A DNA stretch of 16,377 nucleotides from Sulfuricella sp. (GCA_030691435.1 JAUYEK010000237.1:1-16377), one strand, 5' to 3'. Shown: positions 1 through 6,616, counted from the stretch's first letter. Notes: generated by a model from the letters alone, not told the origin. A program made the numbers and translations.

Positions 1-609
1 CAGACGGGCCTCGGCCCTGGGGTTGCGGGCGCGGATCACGCGGACGGCCCCCCGCAGGGCTTCGATCACCTCGCGGGGGTTGGCCTCGCGGGTCGCTCCC
101 TCCCGGAACTCCCGGTCGAGGCGCTGCATGGACAGGTCGAAGAGCTCTACGGCGACGCCCTTCTCCCCCACGTCCGCGCCGAGCACGTAGGCTCCCGTCG
201 CGCGGACGCCGAGCTTGGCGATGGGGCGCCCGCCCTCGGACGGGACCGACCCGCGCTCCTCGACGAGACCCTCGCGGATCAGGTCCCCGACGACGTTGGT
301 GATGGTCGCCGTCGACAGGTCGCAGGCCGTTGCCAGGCCGCCGCGCGTGACCTCCTGGGACCGGACGATCTCGCGCAGCACCGTCAAATCTTCCGGCGCT
401 GCGCTACCCACATACAGGGGATGAATGCCCAGCGCCGGGACGCAGCCGGGATAGCGCTCGCAAGCCGCCAGCACGGCTTCGAAGCCGGCGCGTTCAACGC
501 CGGGAACCACCATGACACCAACCCCCGCTGCGCTGGCGCGCGCCGCCACTTCGTCGCGGTCGGCGTCGAATTCGGCGGCATCGAGATGGCAGTGGGTGTC
601 GATCAGCAT
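1..609 (-). CDS. TatD-family hydrolase N-terminus fused in frame to ROK repressor fragment (partial, probably chimeric)
   Basis: The minus frame is open from the ATG at 607-609 to the window edge (203 codons seen). Residues 1 to about 75 are a TatD-type metal-dependent DNase N-terminus: MLIDTHCHLD carries the HxH metal ligands and ALGIHPLYV is the family's second strand motif. TatD should continue into a VGEIGLD motif. Instead, after PEDLTVLREIVR (positions about 361-396), the protein becomes a winged-helix DNA-binding segment (RGGLATACDLSTATITNVV) and then the start of a ROK actin-like domain (SEGGRPIAKLGV, then GADVGEKGVAVELFDLS). The ROK part has almost only G/C at third codon positions, like an actinobacterium, unlike its neighbours. 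I infer an assembly chimera joined in a short similar stretch; a real fusion is less likely. Both domain assignments are from recognised motifs, not a search. Confidence 0.7.
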   Translation of the reverse strand, partial: MLIDTHCHLDAAEFDADRDEVAARASAAGVGVMVVPGVERAGFEAVLAACERYPGCVPALGIHPLYVGSAAPEDLTVLREIVRSQEVTRGGLATACDLSTATITNVVGDLIREGLVEERGSVPSEGGRPIAKLGVRATGAYVLGADVGEKGVAVELFDLSMQRLDREFREGATREANPREVIEALRGAVRVIRARNPRAEARL

Positions 610-661
610 GGCTCTATTCTAACCAAAGGGCGGTGATGCGTAATGGGGAATGAGTAATGAA

Positions 662-785
662 CCCGGATTATCCATTGGAATGCTCGTGCCTGTAGGAGCG
701 CCGCCCCCGGCGCGAATGCGGCTGAAAATCGCGGCGAGGGCGCCGCTCCCACAGCGGTGTTTTGGCTCTAAATGGATAATCTGGG
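662..785. repeat. MITE/REP-like palindromic element, copy 1
   Basis: A 124-bp element with 15-bp terminal inverted repeats (CCCGGATTATCCATT against the complement of AATGGATAATCTGGG, one mismatch). It is flanked on both sides by ATGAA (657-661 and 786-790), which looks like a 5-bp target duplication. The core runs TGTAGGAGCGCCGCC to CGCCGCTCCCACA, an imperfect hairpin. The same core recurs at 5974-6094, 8451-8547 and 11360-11435. It occupies most of the gap between the tatD-like start and the mutY end. It encodes no protein. Confidence 0.8.
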
Positions 786-801
786 ATGAAAAAACGCCCC
801 A

Positions 802-879
802 TCACTCATCTTCCCCGCCGCCAGTTCGCTGGCGGGTGGTGCCAGTGTTTTCCAGCAGCGAAATGGTCGGTTCGGTCAT
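802..879 (-). CDS. 25-codon ORF overlapping the mutY stop
   Basis: ATGA overlap: the ATG at 877-879 shares bases with the mutY TGA at 876-878, a typical translational coupling arrangement. The product would be 25 residues, beginning MTEPTISLLENTGTTRQRT and ending in an acidic GGGEDE tail. I do not recognise it. It may be the surviving 5' end of a gene whose remainder was lost when the adjacent repeat element (662-785) arrived, or a chance ORF. Confidence 0.25.
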   Translation of the reverse strand: MTEPTISLLENTGTTRQRTGGGEDE

Positions 880-1898
880 GCCAGCCCTCTCAGTATCTCC
901 CGCACCGGCTTGGGCAGCGCCGCCCCCATCGCATCGACCAGCGTAAGCCACAGCCCGCCAGGCTCGCGAACGCCCGGCTGCAGCGCCGTCACCTCGAACA
1001 CCCTCGGCACGATGCGGAGGCGAAAATGGGTGAAGGTATGCTGCCGCTCAGGCAGCGGACTGACCTCCGCGCCCGCCATACCAAGACGGGCAAGCGCGTC
1101 CATCTCCAAAACCGGCGCTTCGGGAAAACTCCACATGCCGCCCCAGATGCCGGTAGGTGGGCGCTTTTCCAGGTACACCTCGCCCTGGCGCAGCAGGATC
1201 AGCATGGCCGTCTCCTTCTGCGGCAGCGGCTTGCGCGGTTTGGGCTCAGGCAGCTCCGCCACCCGCTTTTCATTGTAGGCGACGCAGCCGGAGCCGAGGG
1301 GGCAGGCGGCGCAGGACGGCTTGCGGGCGCATAGCGTGGCGCCCAGGTCCATCAGCGCCTGGGTATAGGTTTCGATGCCGGATTCAGGCAGCAGCGCCTC
1401 GGCCTGTTGCCACAGCCGATTCTCCACCGCCTTGGCGCCGGGATAGCCGGCGATGCCGAAACAGCGCGCCAGAACGCGCTTGACGTTGCCATCCAGGATC
1501 GCGCGGCGCTGGCCAAAGGAGAAAGCCAGGATCGCGGCGGCGGTGGAGCGACCGATGCCGGGCAGCGCCACGACCGGCTCAGGATCGGACGGAAAAACGC
1601 CGCCATGCTGCGCCACCACGAGCTGCGCGGCACGGTGCAGGTTGCGTCCGCGGGCATAATAGCCAAGCCCGCTCCAGTGGGCAAGCACCTCGTCCTGCGA
1701 CGCGGCGGCGAGGGTGGCAATATCGGGAAAGCGCGCGATGAAACGCTGGTAATAGGGGATCACGCTGGCGACCTGAGTCTGCTGCAGCATGATTTCCGAC
1801 AGCCACACCGCGTAAGGATCGCGGGTCTGCTGCCAGGGCAGGCCGTGTCGGCCATGATGTTTCTGCCACTCGATCAGGAGCCGGGCGAAGTTTTTCAT
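876..1898 (-). CDS. mutY: A/G-specific adenine DNA glycosylase MutY
   Basis: Removes adenine mispaired with 8-oxoguanine in base-excision repair. The helix-hairpin-helix glycosylase domain holds LSEIMLQQTQ with catalytic Glu35, the HhH segment ALPGIGRSTAAAI and ILDGNVKRVL with catalytic Asp136. An iron-sulphur loop follows at Cys190, 196, 199, 205. From about residue 230 there is the NUDIX-like MutT-related domain (YLEKRPPTGIWGGMW), with FTHF corresponding to the 8-oxoG-sensing FSH loop. The length of 340 aa is normal. I start at the ATG at 1896-1898 (MKNFARLL); a GTG at 1902-1904 directly after the asmA stop is also in frame. Oddity: the first FeS spacing is C-X5-C rather than the usual C-X6-C. 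It follows asmA with 6 bases between, so the two are probably co-transcribed. Confidence 0.95.
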   Translation of the reverse strand: MKNFARLLIEWQKHHGRHGLPWQQTRDPYAVWLSEIMLQQTQVASVIPYYQRFIARFPDIATLAAASQDEVLAHWSGLGYYARGRNLHRAAQLVVAQHGGVFPSDPEPVVALPGIGRSTAAAILAFSFGQRRAILDGNVKRVLARCFGIAGYPGAKAVENRLWQQAEALLPESGIETYTQALMDLGATLCARKPSCAACPLGSGCVAYNEKRVAELPEPKPRKPLPQKETAMLILLRQGEVYLEKRPPTGIWGGMWSFPEAPVLEMDALARLGMAGAEVSPLPERQHTFTHFRLRIVPRVFEVTALQPGVREPGGLWLTLVDAMGAALPKPVREILRGLA

Positions 1899-1904
1899 CG
1901 GCAC

Positions 1905-3266
1905 TTACTTGAGGCCGCCTGCCTTGACGTTGAGCTTGATGTTGGAGGACTTGATGTTGGCGACCTTGAGCGCGCCTATGCTGAGCTGACCATTGGCGTT
2001 GAGGTTTTTCAGGAAGCTGAAATCCAGCGGCTTTTCGGGCTGCTTCGCCTCGGGTTTGGCGGGCGGCAGGTAGCGGTCGACATCCAGCTGCTCGATGGCG
2101 ATGTCGAAATCATAGGCCGGCGCATCGAAATGGCTGATTCCGAGCTTGGCCTTGAGCGGGCTTTCGTCGATCTTGCCGCCCAGGTCCAAGTGCGCATCCT
2201 GCCTGGCGAGATCGAGCCGGGCCGCGCCGCCCAGATTCATGTTGAGCGCCCTGGGCATCGTTAGGCCGCTGAGATTGAAGCTGACAACGAGTTTGTCCAG
2301 GCTGAACTGGCGCGTGCCAAGATTGGCGCTGAAGGGGCTGGCGATCCGGCTCTTGACGGTGTTGTCGCCTTGCCGGCCGCTGAAGTCCAGAGTGAAATTA
2401 TCGGCTCGAATCGCGCTGCCTTTGCCGGCCAACGCAGGAACGCTCAGCGCCAGATCCAGGTTGCCCTTGGGCTGCATCAGCTTCACCGTCAGATCAATCT
2501 TGCCGGCGACACGCTCCGGCCCCAGTTCGAATTTCGGCGAGGTCAGCCGGATGTCCAAGCCATCGGCACCACGCTTGCCGGTCAGGGAAACCGCCAGCGC
2601 ATCCAGGGTGATGGCTTTGGCCTCGGTATCGAACAGCAGGCCGCTAGTCAGCGCCACCTGGGCGTCGACTTTCGGGTTCTCGCCCTGCAAGGTGAATTTG
2701 AGCTCGACCTTGCCGGGCTGGTTGTTGGCCAGACGCCCGGATTCAAATTCCATGCCGGTAATATCCAGTTTCCGCCCGGCCATCTGGTCGTCGAATGACA
2801 GCGCGGCGCGGGTGACGCTGACGCCTTCGATGTCGAACTTGAACTGCTCCGACTCTTCCTCCTTCTTCAAGAAGTCATCGATGTTGGTGCTGCCGTCAGG
2901 ATAGCGCACCAACCGGGCGCGGATGCCGTCGACGCGGATGCGATCCACCACCAGTTGCCTCTTCAGCAGCGGCAACACCGCGAGGGAAACGCGAGCGCTG
3001 TCGACGGCGGCGAACTCCTTGTCGCTGCCGTGCTCGCTCAAGGCAAGCCTGCCGAGATCGGCGCCGATGCGGGGGAAAAAGGTCAGTTTGATGTCGCCTT
3101 CTAGCTTCAGGGTGCGCTGCTTTTTATCCTGCGCCAGCTTGACGATCAGCGGCTTGTAATCGTTCGGGTTGAAGGTGGCGGCGACCAGTGCGACAAGAGC
3201 CAGGAATGCGATGAGAATGGCGCCGACGGAGATCAGTCCATATTTCAGGGTCTTGTTCATTTGCAT
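1905..3266 (-). CDS. AsmA-family inner-membrane/periplasmic protein, short at the C-terminus
   Basis: AsmA-family proteins are anchored by one N-terminal helix and extend into the periplasm, where they affect outer-membrane lipid transport and assembly. Here residues about 10-32 (GLISVGAILIAFLALVALVA) form the anchor. The classic FNPNDYKPLIVKLAQ and a GDIKLTFFPRIGADLGRLAL block follow, then long beta-rich repeats. The 453-aa product stops at NIKLNVKAGGLK, just where family members I know normally continue through another large segment, so it looks C-terminally truncated or naturally short. The stop abuts mutY. The start ATG at 3264-3266 lies 23 bases past the tRNA-Gly 3' end; a second ATG two codons in is equally possible. 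It is likely read from the tRNA promoter. Confidence 0.85.
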   Translation of the reverse strand: MQMNKTLKYGLISVGAILIAFLALVALVAATFNPNDYKPLIVKLAQDKKQRTLKLEGDIKLTFFPRIGADLGRLALSEHGSDKEFAAVDSARVSLAVLPLLKRQLVVDRIRVDGIRARLVRYPDGSTNIDDFLKKEEESEQFKFDIEGVSVTRAALSFDDQMAGRKLDITGMEFESGRLANNQPGKVELKFTLQGENPKVDAQVALTSGLLFDTEAKAITLDALAVSLTGKRGADGLDIRLTSPKFELGPERVAGKIDLTVKLMQPKGNLDLALSVPALAGKGSAIRADNFTLDFSGRQGDNTVKSRIASPFSANLGTRQFSLDKLVVSFNLSGLTMPRALNMNLGGAARLDLARQDAHLDLGGKIDESPLKAKLGISHFDAPAYDFDIAIEQLDVDRYLPPAKPEAKQPEKPLDFSFLKNLNANGQLSIGALKVANIKSSNIKLNVKAGGLK

Positions 3267-3289
3267 AATCCCGGAGTGGGAATGAAGAC

Positions 3290-3363
3290 TGGAGCGGGTG
3301 AAGGGAATCGAACCCTCGTATGCAGCTTGGGAAGCTGCCGTTCTGCCATTGAACTACACCCGC
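3290..3363 (-). tRNA. tRNA-Gly (anticodon CCC)
   Basis: The complement reads GCGGGTGTAGTTCAATGG at the 5' end (3363 downwards), an anticodon arm with loop TTCCCAA giving anticodon CCC, a GGTTCGATTCC T-arm, and a 3' acceptor CACCCGC followed by T and an encoded CCA (3290-3292). The 7-bp acceptor stem GCGGGTG/CACCCGC pairs fully. It decodes GGG. No terminator follows before asmA. Confidence 0.97.
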
Positions 3364-3373
3364 AGGAGGGCAG

Positions 3374-3402
3374 ATTTTACGATGGTTCCACGCATTACTC
3401 AA
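3374..3402 (-). promoter_or_regulatory. Sigma-70-like promoter of tRNA-Gly (and probably asmA-mutY)
   Basis: On the minus strand TTGAGT (3397-3402), a 17-base spacer, then TAAAAT (3374-3379). The predicted start near 3367 leaves a leader of about 4 bases before the mature tRNA. The discriminator CTGCCC is GC-rich, the form associated with stringently controlled stable-RNA promoters. Confidence 0.6.
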
Positions 3403-3434
3403 CTGCTAGTAGATTTTTCATGTGGAAGCTTTCG

Positions 3435-3466
3435 TTCTACCATGGGGCTGCGCCTGCATGGTAGAA
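3435..3466. promoter_or_regulatory. 10-bp inverted repeat upstream of thiS
   Basis: TTCTACCATG (3435-3444) and CATGGTAGAA (3457-3466) are perfect inverted repeats around a 12-base centre. The right arm overlaps TAGAAT (3462-3467), which could serve as a -10 for thiS, though no good -35 is seen. It could be an operator or a leader hairpin. Confidence 0.35.
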
Positions 3467-3501
3467 TGCAATCCCACTTTCTCATGGCAATATTGAAGGC
3501 G

Positions 3502-3702
3502 ATGCAGCTAACGGTCAACGGCGCACCTCACTCCTTTGAGCAGAATCCGAACCTTTCCCAGTTGCTGGAAACCCTGAGCCTCACCGGAAAACGTTTGGCG
3601 GTGGAAAGGAACGGCGAAATCGTGCCGCGCAGCCAGTTCGCCGACACGTTGCTGGCCGATGGCGACAAACTGGAAATCGTCGTCGCGGTCGGCGGCGGCT
3701 GA
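3502..3702 (+). CDS. thiS: Sulfur carrier protein ThiS
   Basis: Small ubiquitin-fold carrier whose C-terminal glycine is adenylated and turned into a thiocarboxylate, the sulfur donor for the thiamine thiazole ring. The 66-aa product begins MQLTVNG and ends VAVGGG, giving the required GG tail. An ATG at 3484 is in frame (adding MAILKA), but MQLTVNG matches the usual start and GAAGG lies close upstream. It is followed by a strong hairpin and then thiG. thiF, thiH/thiO and thiC are not in the window. Confidence 0.93.
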   Translation: MQLTVNGAPHSFEQNPNLSQLLETLSLTGKRLAVERNGEIVPRSQFADTLLADGDKLEIVVAVGGG

Positions 3703-3723
3703 GAAGCCGGAACCAAAATGCAT

Positions 3724-3798
3724 GTAGGATGGGTGGAGCGTAGCGATACCCATCAAGTGGCGGCCATGATGGGTATCGCTACGCTCCACCCATCCTAC
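3724..3798. repeat. Perfect 32-bp-arm hairpin between thiS and thiG
   Basis: The left arm 3724-3755 (GTAGGATGGGTGGAGCGTAG...) and right arm 3767-3798 are exact reverse complements over 32 bases with an 11-base loop. The RNA would form a very stable stem inside the thiSG transcript. It resembles a dispersed intergenic repeat (GTAGGATGGGTGGAGC...) that I recall from proteobacterial genomes. There is no T-run, so it is not a classical terminator. Confidence 0.9.
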
Positions 3799-3832
3799 GA
3801 ATCTCTATGGTAATAATTTTTTGGAGATCAAA

Positions 3833-4612
3833 ATGGATGAATTAGTCATCGCAGGCAAAACCTATTCATCGCGCCTCCTGATTGGCACCGGCAAGTACAA
3901 GGATTTCGATGAAACCCGCCGCGCCGTCGAGGAAAGCGGCGCGCAGATCGTGACGGTGGCGATCCGCCGCACCAATATCGGCCAGACCGCCGGCGAGCCG
4001 AGCCTGCTCGATGCGCTGCCGCCCTCGAAATACACTTACCTGCCCAACACCGCCGGCTGCTACAGCGCCGACGACGCCATCCGCACCCTGCGCCTGGCGC
4101 GCGAACTGCTGGACGGGCACGACCTGGTCAAGCTCGAAGTGCTGGGCGACCCGAAGACGCTCTACCCGAACATGATGGAAACCCTCAAGGCGGCGGAAGT
4201 CCTGGTCAAGGACGGCTTCAAGGTGATGGTCTACACCTCCGACGACCCGATCATCGCCAAGCAGCTGGAAGAAATCGGCTGCGTCGCAGTGATGCCGCTG
4301 GCCTCGCTGATCGGCTCCGGCATGGGCATCCTCAACCCGTGGAACCTGCAGATCATCATCGACAACGCCAAGGTGCCGGTGATCGTGGATGCCGGCGTGG
4401 GCACCGCGTCCGATGCCGCCATCGCCATGGAACTCGGCTGCGACGGCGTGCTGATGAACACCGCCATCGCCGGCGCCGGCAACCCGGTACTGATGGCCTC
4501 GGCGATGAAAAAGGCGGTGCAGGCCGGGCGCGAAGCCTTCCTCGCCGGCCGCATGCCGAAGAAACTCTACTCCGCCAGCCCAAGTTCGCCCACTACGGGG
4601 TTGATTTCCTAG
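3833..4612 (+). CDS. thiG: Thiazole synthase ThiG
   Basis: Condenses 1-deoxy-D-xylulose 5-phosphate, dehydroglycine and ThiS thiocarboxylate into the thiazole of thiamine. It is a TIM barrel of 259 aa, the usual length. Visible landmarks are [11 protein letters not shown] at the N-terminus, [30 protein letters not shown] with the Schiff-base lysine at residue 100, [14 protein letters not shown], and the phosphate-binding [12 protein letters not shown] and [13 protein letters not shown] choose the ATG at 3833 because GGAG sits 6 bases upstream; a TTG at 3821 is in frame but is itself part of that ribosome site. It lies downstream of thiS and a hairpin, and its TAG stop is directly followed by a CCACAGAG repeat. 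Confidence 0.97.
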   Translation: MDELVIAGKTYSSRLLIGTGKYKDFDETRRAVEESGAQIVTVAIRRTNIGQTAGEPSLLDALPPSKYTYLPNTAGCYSADDAIRTLRLARELLDGHDLVKLEVLGDPKTLYPNMMETLKAAEVLVKDGFKVMVYTSDDPIIAKQLEEIGCVAVMPLASLIGSGMGILNPWNLQIIIDNAKVPVIVDAGVGTASDAAIAMELGCDGVLMNTAIAGAGNPVLMASAMKKAVQAGREAFLAGRMPKKLYSASPSSPTTGLIS

Positions 4613-4675
4613 CCACAGAGCTCACAGAGAACACAGAGTTCTCGCTTTTCTCTGTGAGCTCTGTGTTCTCTGTGG
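4613..4675. repeat. CCACAGAG-family palindromic repeat, copy 1
   Basis: Begins CCACAGAG immediately after the thiG TAG and ends CTCTGTGG. The arms are built of CCACAGAG, CTCACAGAG and AACACAGAG units that fold back on the CTCTGTG units, giving an alternative-pairing hairpin. A related copy is at 10198-10269. It lies between thiG and trmB and may attenuate or protect the transcript. Confidence 0.85.
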
Positions 4676-4685
4676 CAAAGACTTT

Positions 4686-5354
4686 ATGAACCATCGTCCA
4701 ATCAGAAGCTTCGTCCTGCGCCAGGGCCGCATGTCCAATGCCCAGACCCGCGCGCTGGAAACCCTGCTGCCACGCTGGGGCATCGCCTACCTGGAAACCC
4801 GGCTCGACCTCGACGCCGCCTTCGGCAGGGTAGCCCCGAAAATTCTCGAAATCGGCTTCGGCATGGGGGATTCCACTGCGGCCATCGCAGCCGTCCATCC
4901 TCAGAACGACTATCTCGGCATCGAGGTTCACGGCCCCGGCGTCGGCAGCCTGCTCAACCAGATCGAAGCCCTGGGGCTGACCAATCTGCGCGTCATCCAG
5001 CACGATGCGGTGGAAGTGCTCAAGCACATGATCGCCCCTGCCAGCCTCGATGGCGTGCACATTTTCTTCCCCGATCCCTGGCACAAGAAAAAACACCACA
5101 AGCGCCGCCTGATCCAGCCGGAACTGGTCGCGCTGCTGTGCGACAAACTCAAACCTGGCGGCTATCTCCATGCCGCCACCGACTGGCAGGAATACGCCGA
5201 ACACATCCTCGCCGTGCTCTCGGCGGAACCCCTGCTCGCCAACACCGCCGCCGATTACGCCCCCAAGCCGGACTACCGCCCGCTGACCAAGTTCGAGCAG
5301 CGCGGCATCAATCTCGGCCACGGGGTGTGGGACATCGTGTTCAGGAAAATCTAG
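4686..5354 (+). CDS. trmB: tRNA (guanine-N7-)-methyltransferase TrmB
   Basis: Class I SAM-dependent enzyme that makes m7G46 in the tRNA variable loop. The 222-aa product shows the SAM motif EIGFGMG at residues 55-61, acidic YLGIEVH at the end of strand 2, and the diagnostic [13 protein letters not shown] at 129-141. The C-terminal [11 protein letters not shown] and TKFEQRG segments are also typical. The ATG at 4686 comes 10 bases after the palindromic repeat; no strong Shine-Dalgarno is visible. Its stop overlaps that of the convergent nitroreductase gene within the tetranucleotide CTAG. thiS-thiG-trmB is a familiar betaproteobacterial order. Confidence 0.96.
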   Translation: MNHRPIRSFVLRQGRMSNAQTRALETLLPRWGIAYLETRLDLDAAFGRVAPKILEIGFGMGDSTAAIAAVHPQNDYLGIEVHGPGVGSLLNQIEALGLTNLRVIQHDAVEVLKHMIAPASLDGVHIFFPDPWHKKKHHKRRLIQPELVALLCDKLKPGGYLHAATDWQEYAEHILAVLSAEPLLANTAADYAPKPDYRPLTKFEQRGINLGHGVWDIVFRKI

Positions 5355-5956
5355 CCGAACCGGTTCTGCACCACCACCTCGCCCAGCGGCAATTGTCCGC
5401 CGCGAGGCCACGGCTCCTTGATTCCCTTGCCGATGGCGACGAACATGGCGATCACATGATCCTGCGGCAAGTTGATGAGCTTGCCCACCGCGTCGAAGTC
5501 GAAGCCGTCCATCGGACAGGAGTCGTAGCCCATTTCCTTTGCCGCCAGCATCAGCGACATGGCCGCGATGCCGCACGAGCGCATGGCCTCGTCGCGCTGA
5601 ACCTGCTCTCTGCCGGCATAATATTGGCCGATGGCGGGCACGATAAAATCCTGCACCGGCTGCGGCGTATTTTTCCAATACCTCCCCGGCTCCTTATCCC
5701 ACGCCTTGAGGTCTGCGCACAGCACGACCAGCAGCGAGGCATCGGTGACCTGCGCCTGATCCCACGCGGCCTGCCTTATTTCCTTGCGCAACGCCGCGTC
5801 GCTCACCAGCACAAAACGCCAGTTCTGGATATTGAAGGCGGTGGGGGCGAGCAGGGCAAGCCCCATCAGCTTCTCGATTTCCGCCTCGCTCGTGCGGTGA
5901 TCCTGGTCGAACGCCTTGACCGAACGGCGCGACGCTATCGCTTCTGCAACATTCAT
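5351..5956 (-). CDS. Nitroreductase-family flavoprotein
   Basis: FMN-dependent NAD(P)H oxidoreductase of the nitroreductase superfamily; actual substrates are unknown. The 201-aa product has the N-terminal FMN-binding [26 protein letters not shown] (second flavin contact), a central helix block ([29 protein letters not shown]) and the C-terminal VAIGKG strand. The start is supported by AGGAGA 5 bases upstream. It appears to be the last gene of the minus-strand group tetR, small ferredoxin-fold protein, tusA-like, nitroreductase, although repeat copy 2 separates it from the tusA-like gene. Co-regulation by the TetR protein would fit an electrophile or quinone response, which is inference. Confidence 0.9.
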   Translation of the reverse strand: MNVAEAIASRRSVKAFDQDHRTSEAEIEKLMGLALLAPTAFNIQNWRFVLVSDAALRKEIRQAAWDQAQVTDASLLVVLCADLKAWDKEPGRYWKNTPQPVQDFIVPAIGQYYAGREQVQRDEAMRSCGIAAMSLMLAAKEMGYDSCPMDGFDFDAVGKLINLPQDHVIAMFVAIGKGIKEPWPRGGQLPLGEVVVQNRFG

Positions 5957-5973
5957 AATGTCTCCTGTATTAA

Positions 5974-6094
5974 CCCAGATTGTCCATTAGAGCCAAAACA
6001 CCGTTGTGGGAGCGGCGCCCTCGCCGCGATTTGCGGCTGCATTCGCGCCGGGGCGGCGCTCCTACATGACGAGCATTCCAATGGACAATCTGGT
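5974..6094. repeat. MITE/REP-like palindromic element, copy 2 (inverted relative to copy 1)
   Basis: Perfect 14-bp terminal inverted repeats CCAGATTGTCCATT (5975-5988) and AATGGACAATCTGG (6080-6093). The GC-rich core GTGGGAGCGGCGCCC...GGCGGCGCTCCTACA is in the opposite orientation to copy 1, and the subterminal GACGAGCATTCCAATGG matches copy 1's other end. The flanks ATTAA (5969-5973) and TTTAA (6094-6098) are near-identical. It lies between the nitroreductase start and the TusA-family stop. Confidence 0.8.
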
Positions 6095-6322
6095 TTAATG
6101 TTTACGCATTAAAAAAAAGAATTCGCCGCCGGCTTCAGCAGAAGAAATGAGCTCGTTGCCGGTCTGCTTGGCGAAAGCCTGCATGTCTTTTACAGCGCCG
6201 GAGTCTGTCGCAGTGATTTTTAATATCTGCCCCGCCCCGATCTCAGCCAGAGCCTTCTTGGTACGCAAAATCGGCAGGGGGCAGTTCAAACCGCGCGCAT
6301 CCAGTTCTTTGTCGATGTTCAT
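6095..6322 (-). CDS. TusA/SirA-family sulfurtransferase
   Basis: Small persulfide carrier of the TusA family, working in sulfur relay to tRNA modification, molybdenum cofactor or sulfur oxidation enzymes. The 75-aa product begins MNIDKELDARGLNCPLPILR; the CPxP motif has the persulfide-accepting Cys14. ITATDSGAVKDMQAFAKQTGN is the usual second half. The ribosome site AGGAGA lies 6 bases upstream. Whether it is the housekeeping TusA or a paralogue cannot be decided here; the neighbourhood (TetR, nitroreductase) favours a specialised paralogue. The TAA stop lies right at the edge of repeat copy 2. Confidence 0.9.
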   Translation of the reverse strand: MNIDKELDARGLNCPLPILRTKKALAEIGAGQILKITATDSGAVKDMQAFAKQTGNELISSAEAGGEFFFLMRKH

Positions 6323-6375
6323 GGCATTTCTCCTAAAGGAAAATCAGTCTTCATCTTGATGCTATACAGAAGATG

Positions 6376-6603
6376 TCACGCGCCGACGAGCTGCGCCTTG
6401 TAACCATGCGTCCGCACTCTTCCCAGAAGCGAGGCGTGAGTCACTTTTTCGGAATCGAATGCGACCAGCATCAAATGATCCCGCCCTGGGTTAAAGCGTG
6501 GCGCGACAACGCCGGGAAGCGCACGCATATCTTCCTCCAGCGCATTTCTTTGCTCCACACTAAGCTCTTCATTGATATGCACCAATACATCGCATAGGTT
6601 CAT
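6376..6603 (-). CDS. Small heavy-metal-associated-like (ferredoxin-fold) protein without CxxC
   Basis: The 75-aa product starting MNLCDVLVHINEELSVEQRN has the alternating strand-helix pattern of the heavy-metal-associated/ferredoxin-like fold (EEDMRALPGVVAPRFN, then HLMLVAFDSEKV, then LLGRVRTHGYKAQLVGA). It lacks the CxxC metal-binding pair; only Cys4 is present. Function unknown. The start is fixed by a near-perfect AAAGGAGGT ribosome site 5 bases upstream, so the in-frame upstream extension is not used. It is the first gene after tetR, with an operator-like palindrome in the gap, and probably forms an operon with the TusA-like gene. Confidence 0.75.
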   Translation of the reverse strand: MNLCDVLVHINEELSVEQRNALEEDMRALPGVVAPRFNPGRDHLMLVAFDSEKVTHASLLGRVRTHGYKAQLVGA

Positions 6604-6616
6604 GGCTACCTCCTTT

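Noticed and set aside
1407..2264. 285-codon plus ORF across mutY and asmA
   Set aside because: Antisense shadow of two well-supported genes in a GC-rich region.
3403..3501. TPP riboswitch before thiS
   Set aside because: No THI-box-like conserved stretches are visible; the gap before the start is too short and holds only a simple inverted repeat.
3298..3702. 134-codon plus ORF beginning inside the tRNA
   Set aside because: Its first half covers the tRNA and promoter region; only the last 66 codons are the real gene (thiS).
4593..5678. Long minus-strand ORF of 361 codons overlapping trmB and the nitroreductase gene
   Set aside because: It is the reverse frame of trmB and part of the nitroreductase gene, and runs through a palindromic repeat; both sense genes have clear family motifs.
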